A stretch of 64,000 nt of DNA. It comes from Ilyobacter polytropus (GTDB lineage Bacteria; Fusobacteriota; Fusobacteriia; Fusobacteriales; Fusobacteriaceae). This document shows, piece by piece, positions 1 to 7,917 of this stretch (within the stretch, counting starts at the first letter, position 1; each line of letters begins with the position of its first letter). The stretch spans positions 1 through 64,000 of the forward strand of contig QKCP01000025.1 in assembly GCA_003246855.1 (NCBI GenBank). The letters run 5' to 3'. The notes below the pieces were generated by a model. That model had not been told where the DNA came from. It ran no database searches and saw only the letters and a list, made by a program, of their open reading frames with translations. The translations under genes and the position numbers were made by a program.

Positions 1-98
1 AATTAAGTTACATATAATCTTATACCATTTATTCTCTAAACTTTTCAACATATCTTACTTAATGACTTCTTAAATATTTGTCAACAGAACCTCCATCA

Positions 99-127
99 TT
101 GAGTTTTAAATCTTAAAGTGATATAAT
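99..127 (+). promoter_or_regulatory. Promoter of selD operon
   Basis: TTGAGT at 99-104 and TATAAT at 122-127 are separated by 17 bases, about 40 bases before the selD start. The bases upstream (1-98) show no gene. Confidence 0.6.
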
Positions 128-166
128 TATATATAATTAAAACTTTATAAAAGAGGAGAAAAAAAT

Positions 167-1192
167 ATGAAATTTCCTTCAAATGAATGTTCAATAGGTG
201 GATGTGCCTGTAAAATAGGACCTTCTGTCCTTTCAGAGCTTCTTACAAACCTACCAGTTATAAAAAATGAAAATCTCCTTGTAGGCTATGAAAACTCAGA
301 CGACGCATCAGTATACAAAATCACAGACGAGATCGCGATTATACAAACACTTGATTTTTTTGCCCCCATGGTAAATGATCCATATATTTTCGGACAGGTA
401 GCAGCAACTAATGCCCTAAGCGATATCTATGCCATGGGTGGAGAGCCAAAGACCGCTATGAATATTGTATGTTTCCCTGAAAAAATGGATACCTCATTCC
501 TTGGAGAAATTCTTAGAGGAGGGGCAGAAAAAGTAGCTGAAGCTGGTGCCGTACTGAGCGGAGGGCATTCCATTCACGATGACAAAATAAAATACGGACT
601 TTCTGTGACTGGAGTTATCAATCCAGAAAAAGTTTTTAAAAACCACGGTTCAGTTTCTGGAGATTTATTAATTCTTACAAAACCTTTGGGCGTAGGAATA
701 ATTTCAACAGCATACAGAGTTGATGATGCCAGTGAAAAAGCTGTAGCAAAAATAATTGAAAATATGACCACCCTCAATAAATACTCTATGGAGATAATAA
801 AGGAATCCCCAGTTACTGCCTGCACAGACATTACAGGATTTGGATTTTTAGGACACTCCTACGAGATGGCAGTAGGATCAGACAAGACCTTCATAATTCA
901 AAAAGAACTCATACCATATATAGAGGAAGCAAAAAAATATGCCCAGGAATTCTATATCACCAGCGGTGGACAGAAAAATAGAAACCATTTAGGAGAAAAA
1001 GTCAGTTTTGAAGATGTCCCTTTCTGGATGCAGGAGATACTTTTTGATCCACAGACATCTGGTGGACTCCTGTTTTCAATAGGACAGGAACACGCATATG
1101 AAATTTTAGAAAAACTCAACAAGCTAGATATAAAATCTTCAATTGTAGGAAGAGTAGAAGACAAAAGAGGGCATTTTATTGTAGTGGAATAA
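167..1192 (+). CDS. selD: Selenide, water dikinase
   Basis: SelD makes selenophosphate from selenide and ATP, the selenium donor for selenocysteine and for 2-selenouridine in tRNA. The 341-residue protein has the family's usual length. The N-terminal glycine-rich active-site segment reads GGCACKIG, so the catalytic position is cysteine (about residue 13) and not selenocysteine, followed by the conserved lysine. AIRS-type regions follow, including the LSGGHS segment near residue 130 and DITGFGFLGH near 222. The SD AGAGGAG lies 8 bases before the ATG. It heads a group with yedF and a DUF3343 gene, and selU is encoded convergently just downstream, so selenium is certainly used for tRNA modification. 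No selA, selB or selC is visible in this window. Confidence 0.97.
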   Translation: MKFPSNECSIGGCACKIGPSVLSELLTNLPVIKNENLLVGYENSDDASVYKITDEIAIIQTLDFFAPMVNDPYIFGQVAATNALSDIYAMGGEPKTAMNIVCFPEKMDTSFLGEILRGGAEKVAEAGAVLSGGHSIHDDKIKYGLSVTGVINPEKVFKNHGSVSGDLLILTKPLGVGIISTAYRVDDASEKAVAKIIENMTTLNKYSMEIIKESPVTACTDITGFGFLGHSYEMAVGSDKTFIIQKELIPYIEEAKKYAQEFYITSGGQKNRNHLGEKVSFEDVPFWMQEILFDPQTSGGLLFSIGQEHAYEILEKLNKLDIKSSIVGRVEDKRGHFIVVE

Positions 1193-1248
1193 GCTATCTA
1201 AAATTTGATGTAGGAAAAATCTATTAAAATAATTTCAAGGAGAGAACA

Positions 1249-1830
1249 ATGGAAAAAATCGTAGATGCCAAAGGACAAACCTGTCCTATCCCAATAATAA
1301 TGACAAAAAAAGCTCTAAAAGAAATAGATGAAGGCGTTGTGGTGACCTCAGTAGACAACCAGATTTCAAAGGAAAACCTCGAAAAAATGGCAAAGGAAAT
1401 GGGACTCTCTTTTGAGACTAAAAAAGAAGGAGATACCTTTTCCGTCAGAATAACCAAAGAAATAGAAAATATTCCATCCGAAAACCTAGACAAAAAAAAT
1501 ACTGTTGTGGTGATCTCTTCTGACAAGATGGGTGAAGGAATGGAAGAACTTGGGAAGATACTTATGAAGGGATTTATCTATACGCTTACAGAGATGGATG
1601 AACTTCCATCTACTATACTTTTTTACAACTCAGGTGCCCGTCTTACCGTAGAGGGCTCTGATTCAATTGAAGATCTCAAAATACTTCAGGAAAATGGTAC
1701 TGAGATACTAACTTGTGGTACCTGCCTTAATTTCTACGGTATACAGGATAAGCTCTCTATCGGAGAGGTTTCAAATATGTATACCATAGTAGAAAAACAG
1801 ATAAAGGCAGAGAAAATAATTAGGCCATAA
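1249..1830 (+). CDS. yedF: Selenium-associated sulfurtransferase-like protein YedF
   Basis: This is a two-domain protein of 193 residues. The N-terminal TusA/SirA-like domain carries the CPIP motif (Cys at about residue 12), the sulfur or selenium carrier cysteine of the family. The C-terminal DsrE-like domain (about residues 85-190) contains a TCGTCLNFYG segment with two further cysteines. Proteins of this architecture are typically found beside selD and are thought to traffic selenium or sulfur; the biochemical role is not settled. The SD AAGGAGAG precedes the ATG. The stop codon overlaps the next start by one base (TAATG), so the two are translationally coupled. Confidence 0.9.
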   Translation: MEKIVDAKGQTCPIPIIMTKKALKEIDEGVVVTSVDNQISKENLEKMAKEMGLSFETKKEGDTFSVRITKEIENIPSENLDKKNTVVVISSDKMGEGMEELGKILMKGFIYTLTEMDELPSTILFYNSGARLTVEGSDSIEDLKILQENGTEILTCGTCLNFYGIQDKLSIGEVSNMYTIVEKQIKAEKIIRP

Positions 1831-2090
1831 TGAGAATGGAACAATTCGGTCTTATAGTCTCTAATTCAACTCACAAAATAATCCAGATAGAAAAATTTAT
1901 TCTGGAAAAAGGATTTAAGGTTAGGATAATCCCTGTCCCAAAGGAAATAACTGCCAGTTGTGGACTTTCTATAAAATTTGAAATTTCAGTACTAAATAAT
2001 ATAAAATTAATATTGGAAGAATCTTTTTCAGATTTTTCTATATATATGGTAGAAAAATCAGGTTTGAAAAAAAATATTACTCAAATTTAA
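1830..2090 (+). CDS. DUF3343 putative selenium/sulfur carrier protein
   Basis: This small 86-residue protein matches the DUF3343 family by its pattern of a short beta strand, a helix and the segment PVPKEITASCGLSIKF, whose single cysteine (about residue 48) is the probable carrier residue. The family is commonly encoded next to yedF and selD, as here, and is annotated as a putative Se/S carrier on that basis. The start overlaps the yedF stop by one base. A second in-frame ATG lies two codons later at 1836. The function is inferred from context. Confidence 0.8.
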   Translation: MRMEQFGLIVSNSTHKIIQIEKFILEKGFKVRIIPVPKEITASCGLSIKFEISVLNNIKLILEESFSDFSIYMVEKSGLKKNITQI

Positions 2091-2111
2091 ATTTTAAAGT
2101 TAGATACCAAA

Positions 2112-2146
2112 TAAAAAACAGCAGGAAATTTCCTGCTGTTTTTTAT
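2112..2146. terminator. Bidirectional terminator between DUF3343 gene and selU
   Basis: The stem ACAGCAGGAAA/TTTCCTGCTGT is flanked by A and T runs on both sides, so it can end both converging transcripts. Confidence 0.85.
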
Positions 2147-3177
2147 TTTTTGCAATATCCTTTTTCATGAAGAAATTCTAGTATTTTATTCTCTACATCA
2201 TCAAAATCTTCATAAAATAAACTTATGTCAAAATCCCTATTCTTTATGCTCTTTTCATACAGAGGGTCATAATAATTCTCCATAAACTCCACTGCTAGCT
2301 GAGAATACATCCCCTTTTCCACTAGATGTTTATAATAGACTATTTTTTCTTTACCTATGTATCTAGTAAATAGATTTATACATTTTAAAACCTCTTCTTT
2401 AGAAGATTCTGAGTAGTCCTCCATTATTATTTCTGTTCTTTTTTTCATAGAAGTGCTTACAAGCATATGGTGTCCTTCATGCATAGCCTGATGGACAACT
2501 TCAGGAATATAAACATTTCCTATTCTTTTGCTTTCACTCTCAACAAAAATATAATTATCGGATTTTTTCCTCAGATATTCATAAATTTCCGCTTCAAACC
2601 TCTTTTGACTTTGAACCCTTTTCTCACAAAGCCCTCCAAAAAATGATCCCTTATGATCAGCATATTTTTCAAGATCCAAAACACTATATCCCTTTTCATA
2701 TAATCTCTGTAGAATTTTGGTTTTTCCTGATCCAGTTTTGCCATGAATCACGAAATACTTTATCCCTTGATTTACCCTCAAAAGATCTTCTGATAAGAAC
2801 TTTCTATACTCTTTAAATCCTCCAGTCAGTTTGTAGCACTTATATCCTAAAGATGAAAATAACGATGCCATGCTGCCGCTTCTCATTCCACCTCTCGCAC
2901 AAAAGAAAATCAACTTTTTATATCTCTTACTCAAATCATTTATTTGTCCAAAAATTTCAGGCAGCCTTTTAGATATAAAAGTTATTCCCAACTCTTTTGC
3001 CTTCTCCTTTGATACCTGTTTATAGGCCGTTCCTACATCAACCCTTTCTTCATCCAGTAAGACAGGAATATTTATAGCCCCTGGTATGGTTTCAAGTTGA
3101 AATTCATTTTGAGTTCTCACATCTATCAATATATAATTGTTTTCATTAATAATCTCAGAATAATTTATCTGCTGCAT
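2143..3177 (-). CDS. selU: tRNA 2-selenouridine synthase
   Basis: SelU (MnmH/YbbB) replaces sulfur by selenium in the wobble 2-thiouridine of tRNAs for Glu, Gln and Lys, using selenophosphate from SelD. The N-terminal rhodanese domain (about residues 5-125) carries the catalytic cysteine in FFCARGGMRSGS, and a P-loop GKTGSGKT follows in the C-terminal half. The longest frame starts at 3189, but the only good SD (GGGGGG, 3181-3186) lies inside it, so the ATG at 3177 is preferred, giving 344 residues. It is convergent with the selD group and shares its terminator. Confidence 0.95.
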   Translation of the reverse strand: MQQINYSEIINENNYILIDVRTQNEFQLETIPGAINIPVLLDEERVDVGTAYKQVSKEKAKELGITFISKRLPEIFGQINDLSKRYKKLIFFCARGGMRSGSMASLFSSLGYKCYKLTGGFKEYRKFLSEDLLRVNQGIKYFVIHGKTGSGKTKILQRLYEKGYSVLDLEKYADHKGSFFGGLCEKRVQSQKRFEAEIYEYLRKKSDNYIFVESESKRIGNVYIPEVVHQAMHEGHHMLVSTSMKKRTEIIMEDYSESSKEEVLKCINLFTRYIGKEKIVYYKHLVEKGMYSQLAVEFMENYYDPLYEKSIKNRDFDISLFYEDFDDVENKILEFLHEKGYCKK

Positions 3178-3275
3178 AAATCCCCCCATAAATTAAATAA
3201 TTCTTTATACAACTATATATTATATGTAACTGTCTAAATGGCAAAGAAAAATTTTCAAAATATAGATATAAAAAT

Positions 3276-3303
3276 AAAAAAAGCAGCCTTCAGGCTGCCT
3301 TAC
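3276..3303 (-). terminator. Terminator of tRNA-Leu copy 1
   Basis: Read on the minus strand, GGCAGCC and GGCTGCC-type arms flank a TGAA loop and are followed by a run of seven T. It starts about 10 bases after the tRNA 3' end. Confidence 0.85.
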
Positions 3304-3311
3304 ACTCTAAA

Positions 3312-3395
3312 TGGTGCGGAGGGGGAGACTTGAACTCCCACGTCGAAGACACTAGATCCTAAGTCTAGCGCGTCTGCCAATTCCGCCACCCCCGC
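3312..3395 (-). tRNA. tRNA-Leu (anticodon UAG), copy 1
   Basis: This 84-nt gene includes an encoded CCA end (TGG at 3312-3314 on the plus strand). The acceptor arms GCGGGGG and CCTCCGC pair with one G-U. The anticodon stem CTAGA/TCTAG encloses a loop with TAG, and the T-arm contains GTTCAAGTC. A variable arm of leucine type is present. A second copy lies 777 bases downstream. Confidence 0.97.
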
Positions 3396-3406
3396 GTGAC
3401 ATAGTG

Positions 3407-3434
3407 ATTATATCATATTTGAAAAAATTGTCAA
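3407..3434 (-). promoter_or_regulatory. Promoter of tRNA-Leu copy 1
   Basis: Minus strand TTGACA (3429-3434) and TATAAT (3407-3412) are separated by 16 bases. The otherwise identical promoter of copy 2 has 17. Confidence 0.8.
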
Positions 3435-3579
3435 AAGATTTTTTATAAAAGTTTAAAAAACATATAAATTTGAAAATAATCTTCACTAATTACATTTAAT
3501 CGTAATGATTTTTACAGAATTAAAAATTATTTATGTAATTTATTCATTTTTACAGACCGCTTAGAAGTATAATATATAT

Positions 3580-3683
3580 AGAAGCATAAATCCACTGCTT
3601 ATGATGTAACAACATAGTCCTCTACTATGTTTTCAAGTTACTTCCTAGTCCATCGTTTGGGGCTCCCGAAAGGGAGCCTTTTA
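3580..3683 (+). ncRNA. Candidate small RNA with C-rich loop
   Basis: A transcript of about 100 nt is predicted. TTTACA (3549-3554) and TATAAT/TATATA (3568-3578) lie upstream. The body has a hairpin with stem GTAAC-AACATAG / CTATGTT-GTTAC and loop TCCTCTA (3618-3624). A strong terminator GGCTCCC-GAAA-GGGAGCC-TTTT ends at 3682. The loop is complementary to AGAGGA-type Shine-Dalgarno sequences. I do not recognise an established RNA family. It sits between the two tRNA-Leu copies. Confidence 0.55.
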
Positions 3684-3854
3684 ACATGACCAAAATTTTA
3701 AGAAAAAACTTTTTTGTCTTATAATTTTATTTTCCAATACTTTCTTCACTATACCGGACTTGTTTATTTCAACTTCATCACAGTTGTGATTCTTAATTTT
3801 ATTCTTTAAAAACTTTGGATCTTCGCTTATCACTGTTACAGTTTTTGTATCCAT
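3681..3854 (-). CDS. Possible 57-residue hypothetical protein
   Basis: This short frame on the minus strand starts with ATG at 3854 and ends in the terminator of the small RNA. The predicted product is lysine-rich with a plausible mix of hydrophobic and charged residues, but there is no convincing SD and no recognised family. It may be a gene remnant. The rest of 3855-4047 shows only an 8-base tandem repeat. Confidence 0.2.
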   Translation of the reverse strand: MDTKTVTVISEDPKFLKNKIKNHNCDEVEINKSGIVKKVLENKIIRQKSFFLKFWSC

Positions 3855-3975
3855 ATCATTTGCATTTCCACGGGCGACTGACAGTTTTCTTAAATATTTT
3901 CAATCTTCAACATACGTGCATTAAATACACGCTTCCTAACAAATATACCTCTGGTGTTATGCCATTAGTACTGTG

Positions 3976-4002
3976 TATCTGTTTATCTGTTTATCTGTTT
4001 AT
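3976..4002. repeat. 8-bp tandem repeat TATCTGTT
   Basis: The unit TATCTGTT is present three times plus a partial copy, in sequence with no coding signal between the two tRNA units. Confidence 0.8.
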
Positions 4003-4088
4003 CAGCATCGTTGCATTTAATTCGACAATCTATGGACTTAAATACAAAAAATAAAAAAAGCAGCCTTCAGGCTGCCTTACACTCTAAA

Positions 4089-4172
4089 TGGTGCGGAGGG
4101 GGAGACTTGAACTCCCACGTCGAAGACACTAGATCCTAAGTCTAGCGCGTCTGCCAATTCCGCCACCCCCGC
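4089..4172 (-). tRNA. tRNA-Leu (anticodon UAG), copy 2
   Basis: The tRNA sequence is identical to copy 1 (84 nt, encoded CCA), with the same downstream terminator (4053-4080). The two copies are independently transcribed because each has its own promoter and terminator. Confidence 0.97.
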
Positions 4173-4183
4173 GTGACACAGTG

Positions 4184-4212
4184 ATTATATCATATTTGAA
4201 AAAATTGTCAAA
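4184..4212 (-). promoter_or_regulatory. Promoter of tRNA-Leu copy 2
   Basis: Minus strand TTGACA (4207-4212) and TATAAT (4184-4189) are 17 bases apart. This is the consensus spacing and one base longer than in copy 1. Confidence 0.85.
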
Positions 4213-4288
4213 AGATTTTTTATAAAAGTTTAAAAAACATATAAATCTGGAAATAATCTCCAATATTCAGCTATTATCCATTCCCAAT

Positions 4289-5047
4289 CTATACCCTAAC
4301 TATTATAAAACTCATATTGTCGTTGGATATGTCGTATATTTTTTCCACAAGCTTCCTTCCGATGTTTTCAAGATTTCCCATGCCGGAAAATATTTCCTCC
4401 ATTTCATCCTTTGATAGCAGTTCCCAGACACCATCTGTGCATAAAAAAAATATATCATTTTTTTTCACCTTGATTTTTTTTAGAACATAATCCTCAAGAG
4501 CCCTTTCGATATTACCAAGCAGGCACGAAGTCAAAATATTTCTCATCGGGTGTTTCCTTATTATCTCCTCACAATCCGGGTTATTAGAAAAAACATGCTG
4601 CACCATGGTATGGTCTGTAGTAAGCTTTGTCATTCTGCCGGCTTCATACAAGTAAATTCTGCTGTCTCCGATATGAAAAACATACCCCTTACCACCGCAA
4701 AAAGACAGTCCGGATAAAGTCGTTCCCATATTAAGGCTAGCAGGGTGTTCCTGCGCAAAATCATCCAAACATTTTTTGGCTGCTTTCATAGCTTTTTTTA
4801 CCTCACCCTCTCTAGTGAGTTTATTTGATTTCCCTACAAAAGTTCCAAGAACCAGCCTGCTGGCGATATCTCCCGTGGACTGCCCCCCCATGCCGTCTGC
4901 TATTGCAATCAGCGTATTCTCTCCTTCTAAAAGCTGAAATTCCGGAGTAGACATATCTCCTTCGTTTATCATCAGGTCGCCTATGAGCAGGCTATCCTCA
5001 TTTTTTTTCCTCACAAATCCCCTATTACTGTAATAGCAAACCTCCAT
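4289..5047 (-). CDS. PP2C-family serine/threonine protein phosphatase
   Basis: This 252-residue cytosolic protein has the motifs of bacterial metal-dependent Ser/Thr phosphatases. RKKNEDS is near residue 15, IADGMGGQSTGD near 48 (metal-binding Asp and Gly), HIGDSRIYLY near 120, TTDHTM near 137 and LCTDGVWELL near 203, with a final Asp-Asn metal site near 243. Length matches the Stp1/PrpC group. The SD AGAGGTG precedes the ATG. No protein kinase gene is adjacent, so the substrate cannot be read from context. Confidence 0.93.
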   Translation of the reverse strand: MEVCYYSNRGFVRKKNEDSLLIGDLMINEGDMSTPEFQLLEGENTLIAIADGMGGQSTGDIASRLVLGTFVGKSNKLTREGEVKKAMKAAKKCLDDFAQEHPASLNMGTTLSGLSFCGGKGYVFHIGDSRIYLYEAGRMTKLTTDHTMVQHVFSNNPDCEEIIRKHPMRNILTSCLLGNIERALEDYVLKKIKVKKNDIFFLCTDGVWELLSKDEMEEIFSGMGNLENIGRKLVEKIYDISNDNMSFIIVRV

Positions 5048-5252
5048 CTAAAACACCTCTTATCCATTTAAGCTGTTAAACTACCTTTATTCAAAACCGA
5101 AATTTTTCCTTTAAAAAAGATTCTGCAACCAAAATACAGCGAAAAACACTTGAACTTTATCAAATCTTTTTTCGTGAATAAAAAAAGGATTAGTACCAAA
5201 ATTAAAGAAAAACATAGTGTAGATGTAGAAAAAAGACTCAGGAGGGAAAACA

Positions 5253-5738
5253 ATGCTGAATATTTTAATCGGAAAATACATATTTAATCCATATCAAATC
5301 AACTCTAGTACAAAAGTATTAGAGGACGAAACCGAAACTATTAAAAAATGTTTTGTCTTCTTGTTTCGAGAAGCTAGAAAACACAGCATAAATAGCGTTG
5401 TATGTATAGTATACAGCTACAACATGCTAAAACACAGCCATCTATCCGATATTTTCGGTGAAAAAGATCTTAAGCTATGCAAAGAAAAAAATACACCACT
5501 AAAGCTCAACGTAGATGGCTATGAAATCAATTTATACTTTGAATCAGATGAAACTTTAGCAAAAAATATCCAAAATTATGCTGGCTCAATTTTTTTCACA
5601 CCTTATGATGCTGCCGAGAGTATTAAAAAAATAGAAAAATTACTCCCCAAAAACAGTATTCTATACTCTTTAGAGTTCTATGAAAATGATATACGAAAAA
5701 AACTAAACAGCAACGAATATGTGACAATAAAGATCTAA
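5253..5738 (+). CDS. Hypothetical protein, 161 residues
   Basis: I do not recognise this protein. It starts at an ATG with a strong SD (CAGGAGGG) and is predicted to be soluble, with alternating strands and helices and no signal peptide or membrane segment. Two cysteines lie in the first third. It is divergent from the PP2C gene across about 205 bases. The following gene has its own promoter, so this one is probably monocistronic. Confidence 0.7.
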   Translation: MLNILIGKYIFNPYQINSSTKVLEDETETIKKCFVFLFREARKHSINSVVCIVYSYNMLKHSHLSDIFGEKDLKLCKEKNTPLKLNVDGYEINLYFESDETLAKNIQNYAGSIFFTPYDAAESIKKIEKLLPKNSILYSLEFYENDIRKKLNSNEYVTIKI

Positions 5739-5768
5739 ATTAACACCAATAAAATCAAATTTTCTATT

Positions 5769-5797
5769 TTGACAAATAGATTTTTACAAGTTAAACT
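5769..5797 (+). promoter_or_regulatory. Promoter of the gene starting at 5859
   Basis: TTGACA (5769-5774) and TAAACT (5792-5797) have a 17-base spacer. The predicted transcription start near 5804 is too close to the upstream ATG at 5814 for that codon to be used with a normal ribosome site. Confidence 0.65.
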
Positions 5798-5858
5798 TAT
5801 TATAGAATAAAACATGATGTTTTATTCTATAACACAAATAAATAGGAGTTGGTGGCAA

Positions 5859-6230
5859 GTGCTTATAATGACAGGTATAGTTAAGGAAAAAGATGGAGGA
5901 AAACCTCACAAACTGCTGGAATATGTAGATGAAAATGGTACATTTGATTTTTTCGAAAGGTTTTCTGTTATGTTCACAGAAAAAAAATTGGAATCAACAG
6001 TATACGACCTGACAGTAAAAAAAGGTCCCGATGAATTCGAATTTGATGAAATCAATATAAGAAAATTTATCGAAACTATTTTTTCTCTTTCTGGCAATAT
6101 GCATACGTTGGACGATTACGAAAAATTAGTTGAAAAAATAGAGGGCGACAGCGACCTAGACTGGACCCTTATTGATATTCTAAGACAGGTTAGAAACGGC
6201 GAAGTATTACAAAGTTGCTTCAAAAAATAA
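5859..6230 (+). CDS. Hypothetical protein, 123 residues
   Basis: No family is recognised. The protein is acidic and looks all-soluble, with a helical C-terminal half. The longest frame begins at 5814, but the only SD (AGGAG, 5844-5848) lies inside it, 10 bases before an in-frame GTG at 5859. An ATG at 5868 is a weaker alternative. A terminator follows, so this is a single-gene transcript. Confidence 0.6.
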   Translation: MLIMTGIVKEKDGGKPHKLLEYVDENGTFDFFERFSVMFTEKKLESTVYDLTVKKGPDEFEFDEINIRKFIETIFSLSGNMHTLDDYEKLVEKIEGDSDLDWTLIDILRQVRNGEVLQSCFKK

Positions 6231-6251
6231 AACCTGGCATATTTTTGCACC

Positions 6252-6281
6252 TAACAGCCTTATACGGCTGTTATTTTTTTT
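6252..6281 (+). terminator. Terminator after the 5859 gene
   Basis: The stem AACAGCC/GGCTGTT has a short loop and is followed by a T-rich run. Confidence 0.85.
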
Positions 6282-6351
6282 ATACATATAGTATAATTTA
6301 CTTATCTACGAATTTAAACACTCAAACTTCTAGAAAATAAGGGGGATAAAA

Positions 6352-7413
6352 ATGTTCGAAGGAAAATTTTTTCATTTTGCATACAGTACACTCCTGTTCC
6401 TGCTAATCATATTTTTAGCGGAAAAGGTATCTTTTTTCTTAAAACCACTGGGAACAGTACTATCATTTATAATGCTCCCTTTACTTATCGGTGGCTTTTT
6501 ATACTATCTTCTAAGGCCCGCGGTTCGACTCATAAGCTCAAAAATAAAAAATAAGAGCTTTTCCATAATTCTGACATTTTTGATCCTCATATTTGTAATA
6601 GGAACTATATTTTACTTTGGCGGGAATATCGTGTACATAGAGATAAAAAAATTGATAAACTACTTTTACAAAAATTATAACCTCGGCGCACAGAGCCTTA
6701 ACAAAATAGCTGAGCTAAACAGCAGACATATGGAATTCCTTTCCCAGTTTAACCTGAAAGAAAAGCTAGTTTACATGGTACAGGAGTTATTAAAAAAAAT
6801 TACAAGTTACAATCTTATGGGGATATTTTCTTCACTTAAAAACCTAGGCATGATCATTCTACTGATCCCGTTTATCCTCTTTTATCTGCTAAAAGACGAG
6901 GAGTTGGCGTATGAATCAATTATGAAACTTGCCCCCGCTAAAAACAGGGGCAGGTTTGAAAATATGCTAAAAGAGATCGACCAAGTTTTATCAGACTACA
7001 TAAGCACACAGCTGATGGTGGCTCTTATTCTAGGAGTCCTAATGCTGGCCGGTTATCTTGTTATAAAAATGCCAAACGCTTTTGCTCTGGCTCTAATAGC
7101 AACTATTACATCCATTATTCCAATACTAGGCCCGGTCCTAGGCACTATCCCGGCAATATTTGTAGCCATATCAGTAAACACTTTTATGCTTCTAAAACTT
7201 CTTGGAGTAATTGTAGTAGCACAATATCTTGAGGGGAATATTGTAAGACCTTTTGTGCAGGGGGAAAAATTAAGCATACATCCCGTTATAGTCATTTTGG
7301 TAGTACTTAGTTCTATTACCCTCTTTGGGGTTTTGGGAGCGCTGTTTGCAGTCCCTGCATATGCATCAATACGTATAGTTATTAAGCACCTTAAACAAAA
7401 AAACTCCAACTAG
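6352..7413 (+). CDS. AI-2E family transporter (PerM-like permease)
   Basis: This 353-residue integral membrane protein has the AI-2E/PerM architecture: two N-terminal membrane segments with another near residues 70-90, a soluble middle region (about residues 95-150), and several C-terminal helices. The family-typical segments IPILGPVLGTIPA (about 257) and QYLEGNIVRPFVQG (about 290) are present. Family members export small molecules or act in Na+/H+ exchange; substrate cannot be inferred here. SD GGGGG precedes the ATG. It stands alone between terminator-like regions. Confidence 0.9.
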   Translation: MFEGKFFHFAYSTLLFLLIIFLAEKVSFFLKPLGTVLSFIMLPLLIGGFLYYLLRPAVRLISSKIKNKSFSIILTFLILIFVIGTIFYFGGNIVYIEIKKLINYFYKNYNLGAQSLNKIAELNSRHMEFLSQFNLKEKLVYMVQELLKKITSYNLMGIFSSLKNLGMIILLIPFILFYLLKDEELAYESIMKLAPAKNRGRFENMLKEIDQVLSDYISTQLMVALILGVLMLAGYLVIKMPNAFALALIATITSIIPILGPVLGTIPAIFVAISVNTFMLLKLLGVIVVAQYLEGNIVRPFVQGEKLSIHPVIVILVVLSSITLFGVLGALFAVPAYASIRIVIKHLKQKNSN

Positions 7414-7605
7414 ACTTCGTACACGCGTTTTCTTGCTTAATTTTATTCAACATTTATTGTTTAGATACACTTAAATAAAAGGAAAACAGGAAAAATCTCA
7501 GAAAAGATATATAGATTATTTCGCGTTGGGAAAGTATCAAGATAACTTTTTCATTAACAGCATTAGAAACTAATGCCAAAAAGTAAACGTCGAGGAGGGA
7601 TTGTT

Positions 7606-7794
7606 ATGGCAGAAAAAAAAGGCACCCAGGAATGTAGAGACTGTTTGGACAAAATGTACAAATTAGAGGAAGAACTTGAGGCAGCTTATGCCGAAGAAAA
7701 CGACATACTCATTGAAAAACTTCTATCCGAATTGGAAGGCGTAAACGAACAATACGCTCAGCTTAGAAAGGCAAGAAAGGCAAGAAAGAGCTAA
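7606..7794 (+). CDS. Small charged coiled protein, 62 residues
   Basis: The SD GAGGAGG (7592-7598) places the start at 7606, not at the upstream ATG at 7573. The product has a CRDC motif near residue 9, then a long acidic amphipathic helix likely to form a coiled coil, and a basic tail with a KARKARKS repeat. No function is known to me. A hairpin with terminator character follows at once. Confidence 0.65.
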   Translation: MAEKKGTQECRDCLDKMYKLEEELEAAYAEENDILIEKLLSELEGVNEQYAQLRKARKARKS

Positions 7795-7826
7795 TCGTTG
7801 CAATTAAAATTAAATACCACTTTCAT

Positions 7827-7858
7827 GGGACTGCATCCGATGCAGTCCTATCTTCTTA
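7827..7858 (+). terminator. Terminator after the 7606 gene
   Basis: The inverted repeat GGACTGCAT/ATGCAGTCC has a very short loop and is followed by a T-rich stretch. Confidence 0.65.
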
Positions 7859-7917
7859 TATGCAACTAAAAACAAATCAAATTTAATACTCAAAAAATAT
7901 TATAAATGGAGGTAAAC

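Larger units (their letters stand above)
3271..3482. repeat. Direct repeat copy 1 (tRNA-Leu unit)
   Basis: About 210 bases are nearly identical to 4048-4260 and cover terminator, tRNA gene, promoter and part of the upstream region. Differences are a few substitutions and one inserted A in the second copy. Confidence 0.95.
4048..4260. repeat. Direct repeat copy 2 (tRNA-Leu unit)
   Basis: This is the second copy of the repeat at 3271-3482. It includes a terminator at 4053-4080, the tRNA gene and its promoter. Confidence 0.95.

Noticed and set aside
3815..4054. 79-residue plus-strand frame between the tRNA-Leu copies
   Set aside because: No SD, built partly from the 8-bp tandem repeat, and it runs into the tRNA unit; composition is not protein-like.
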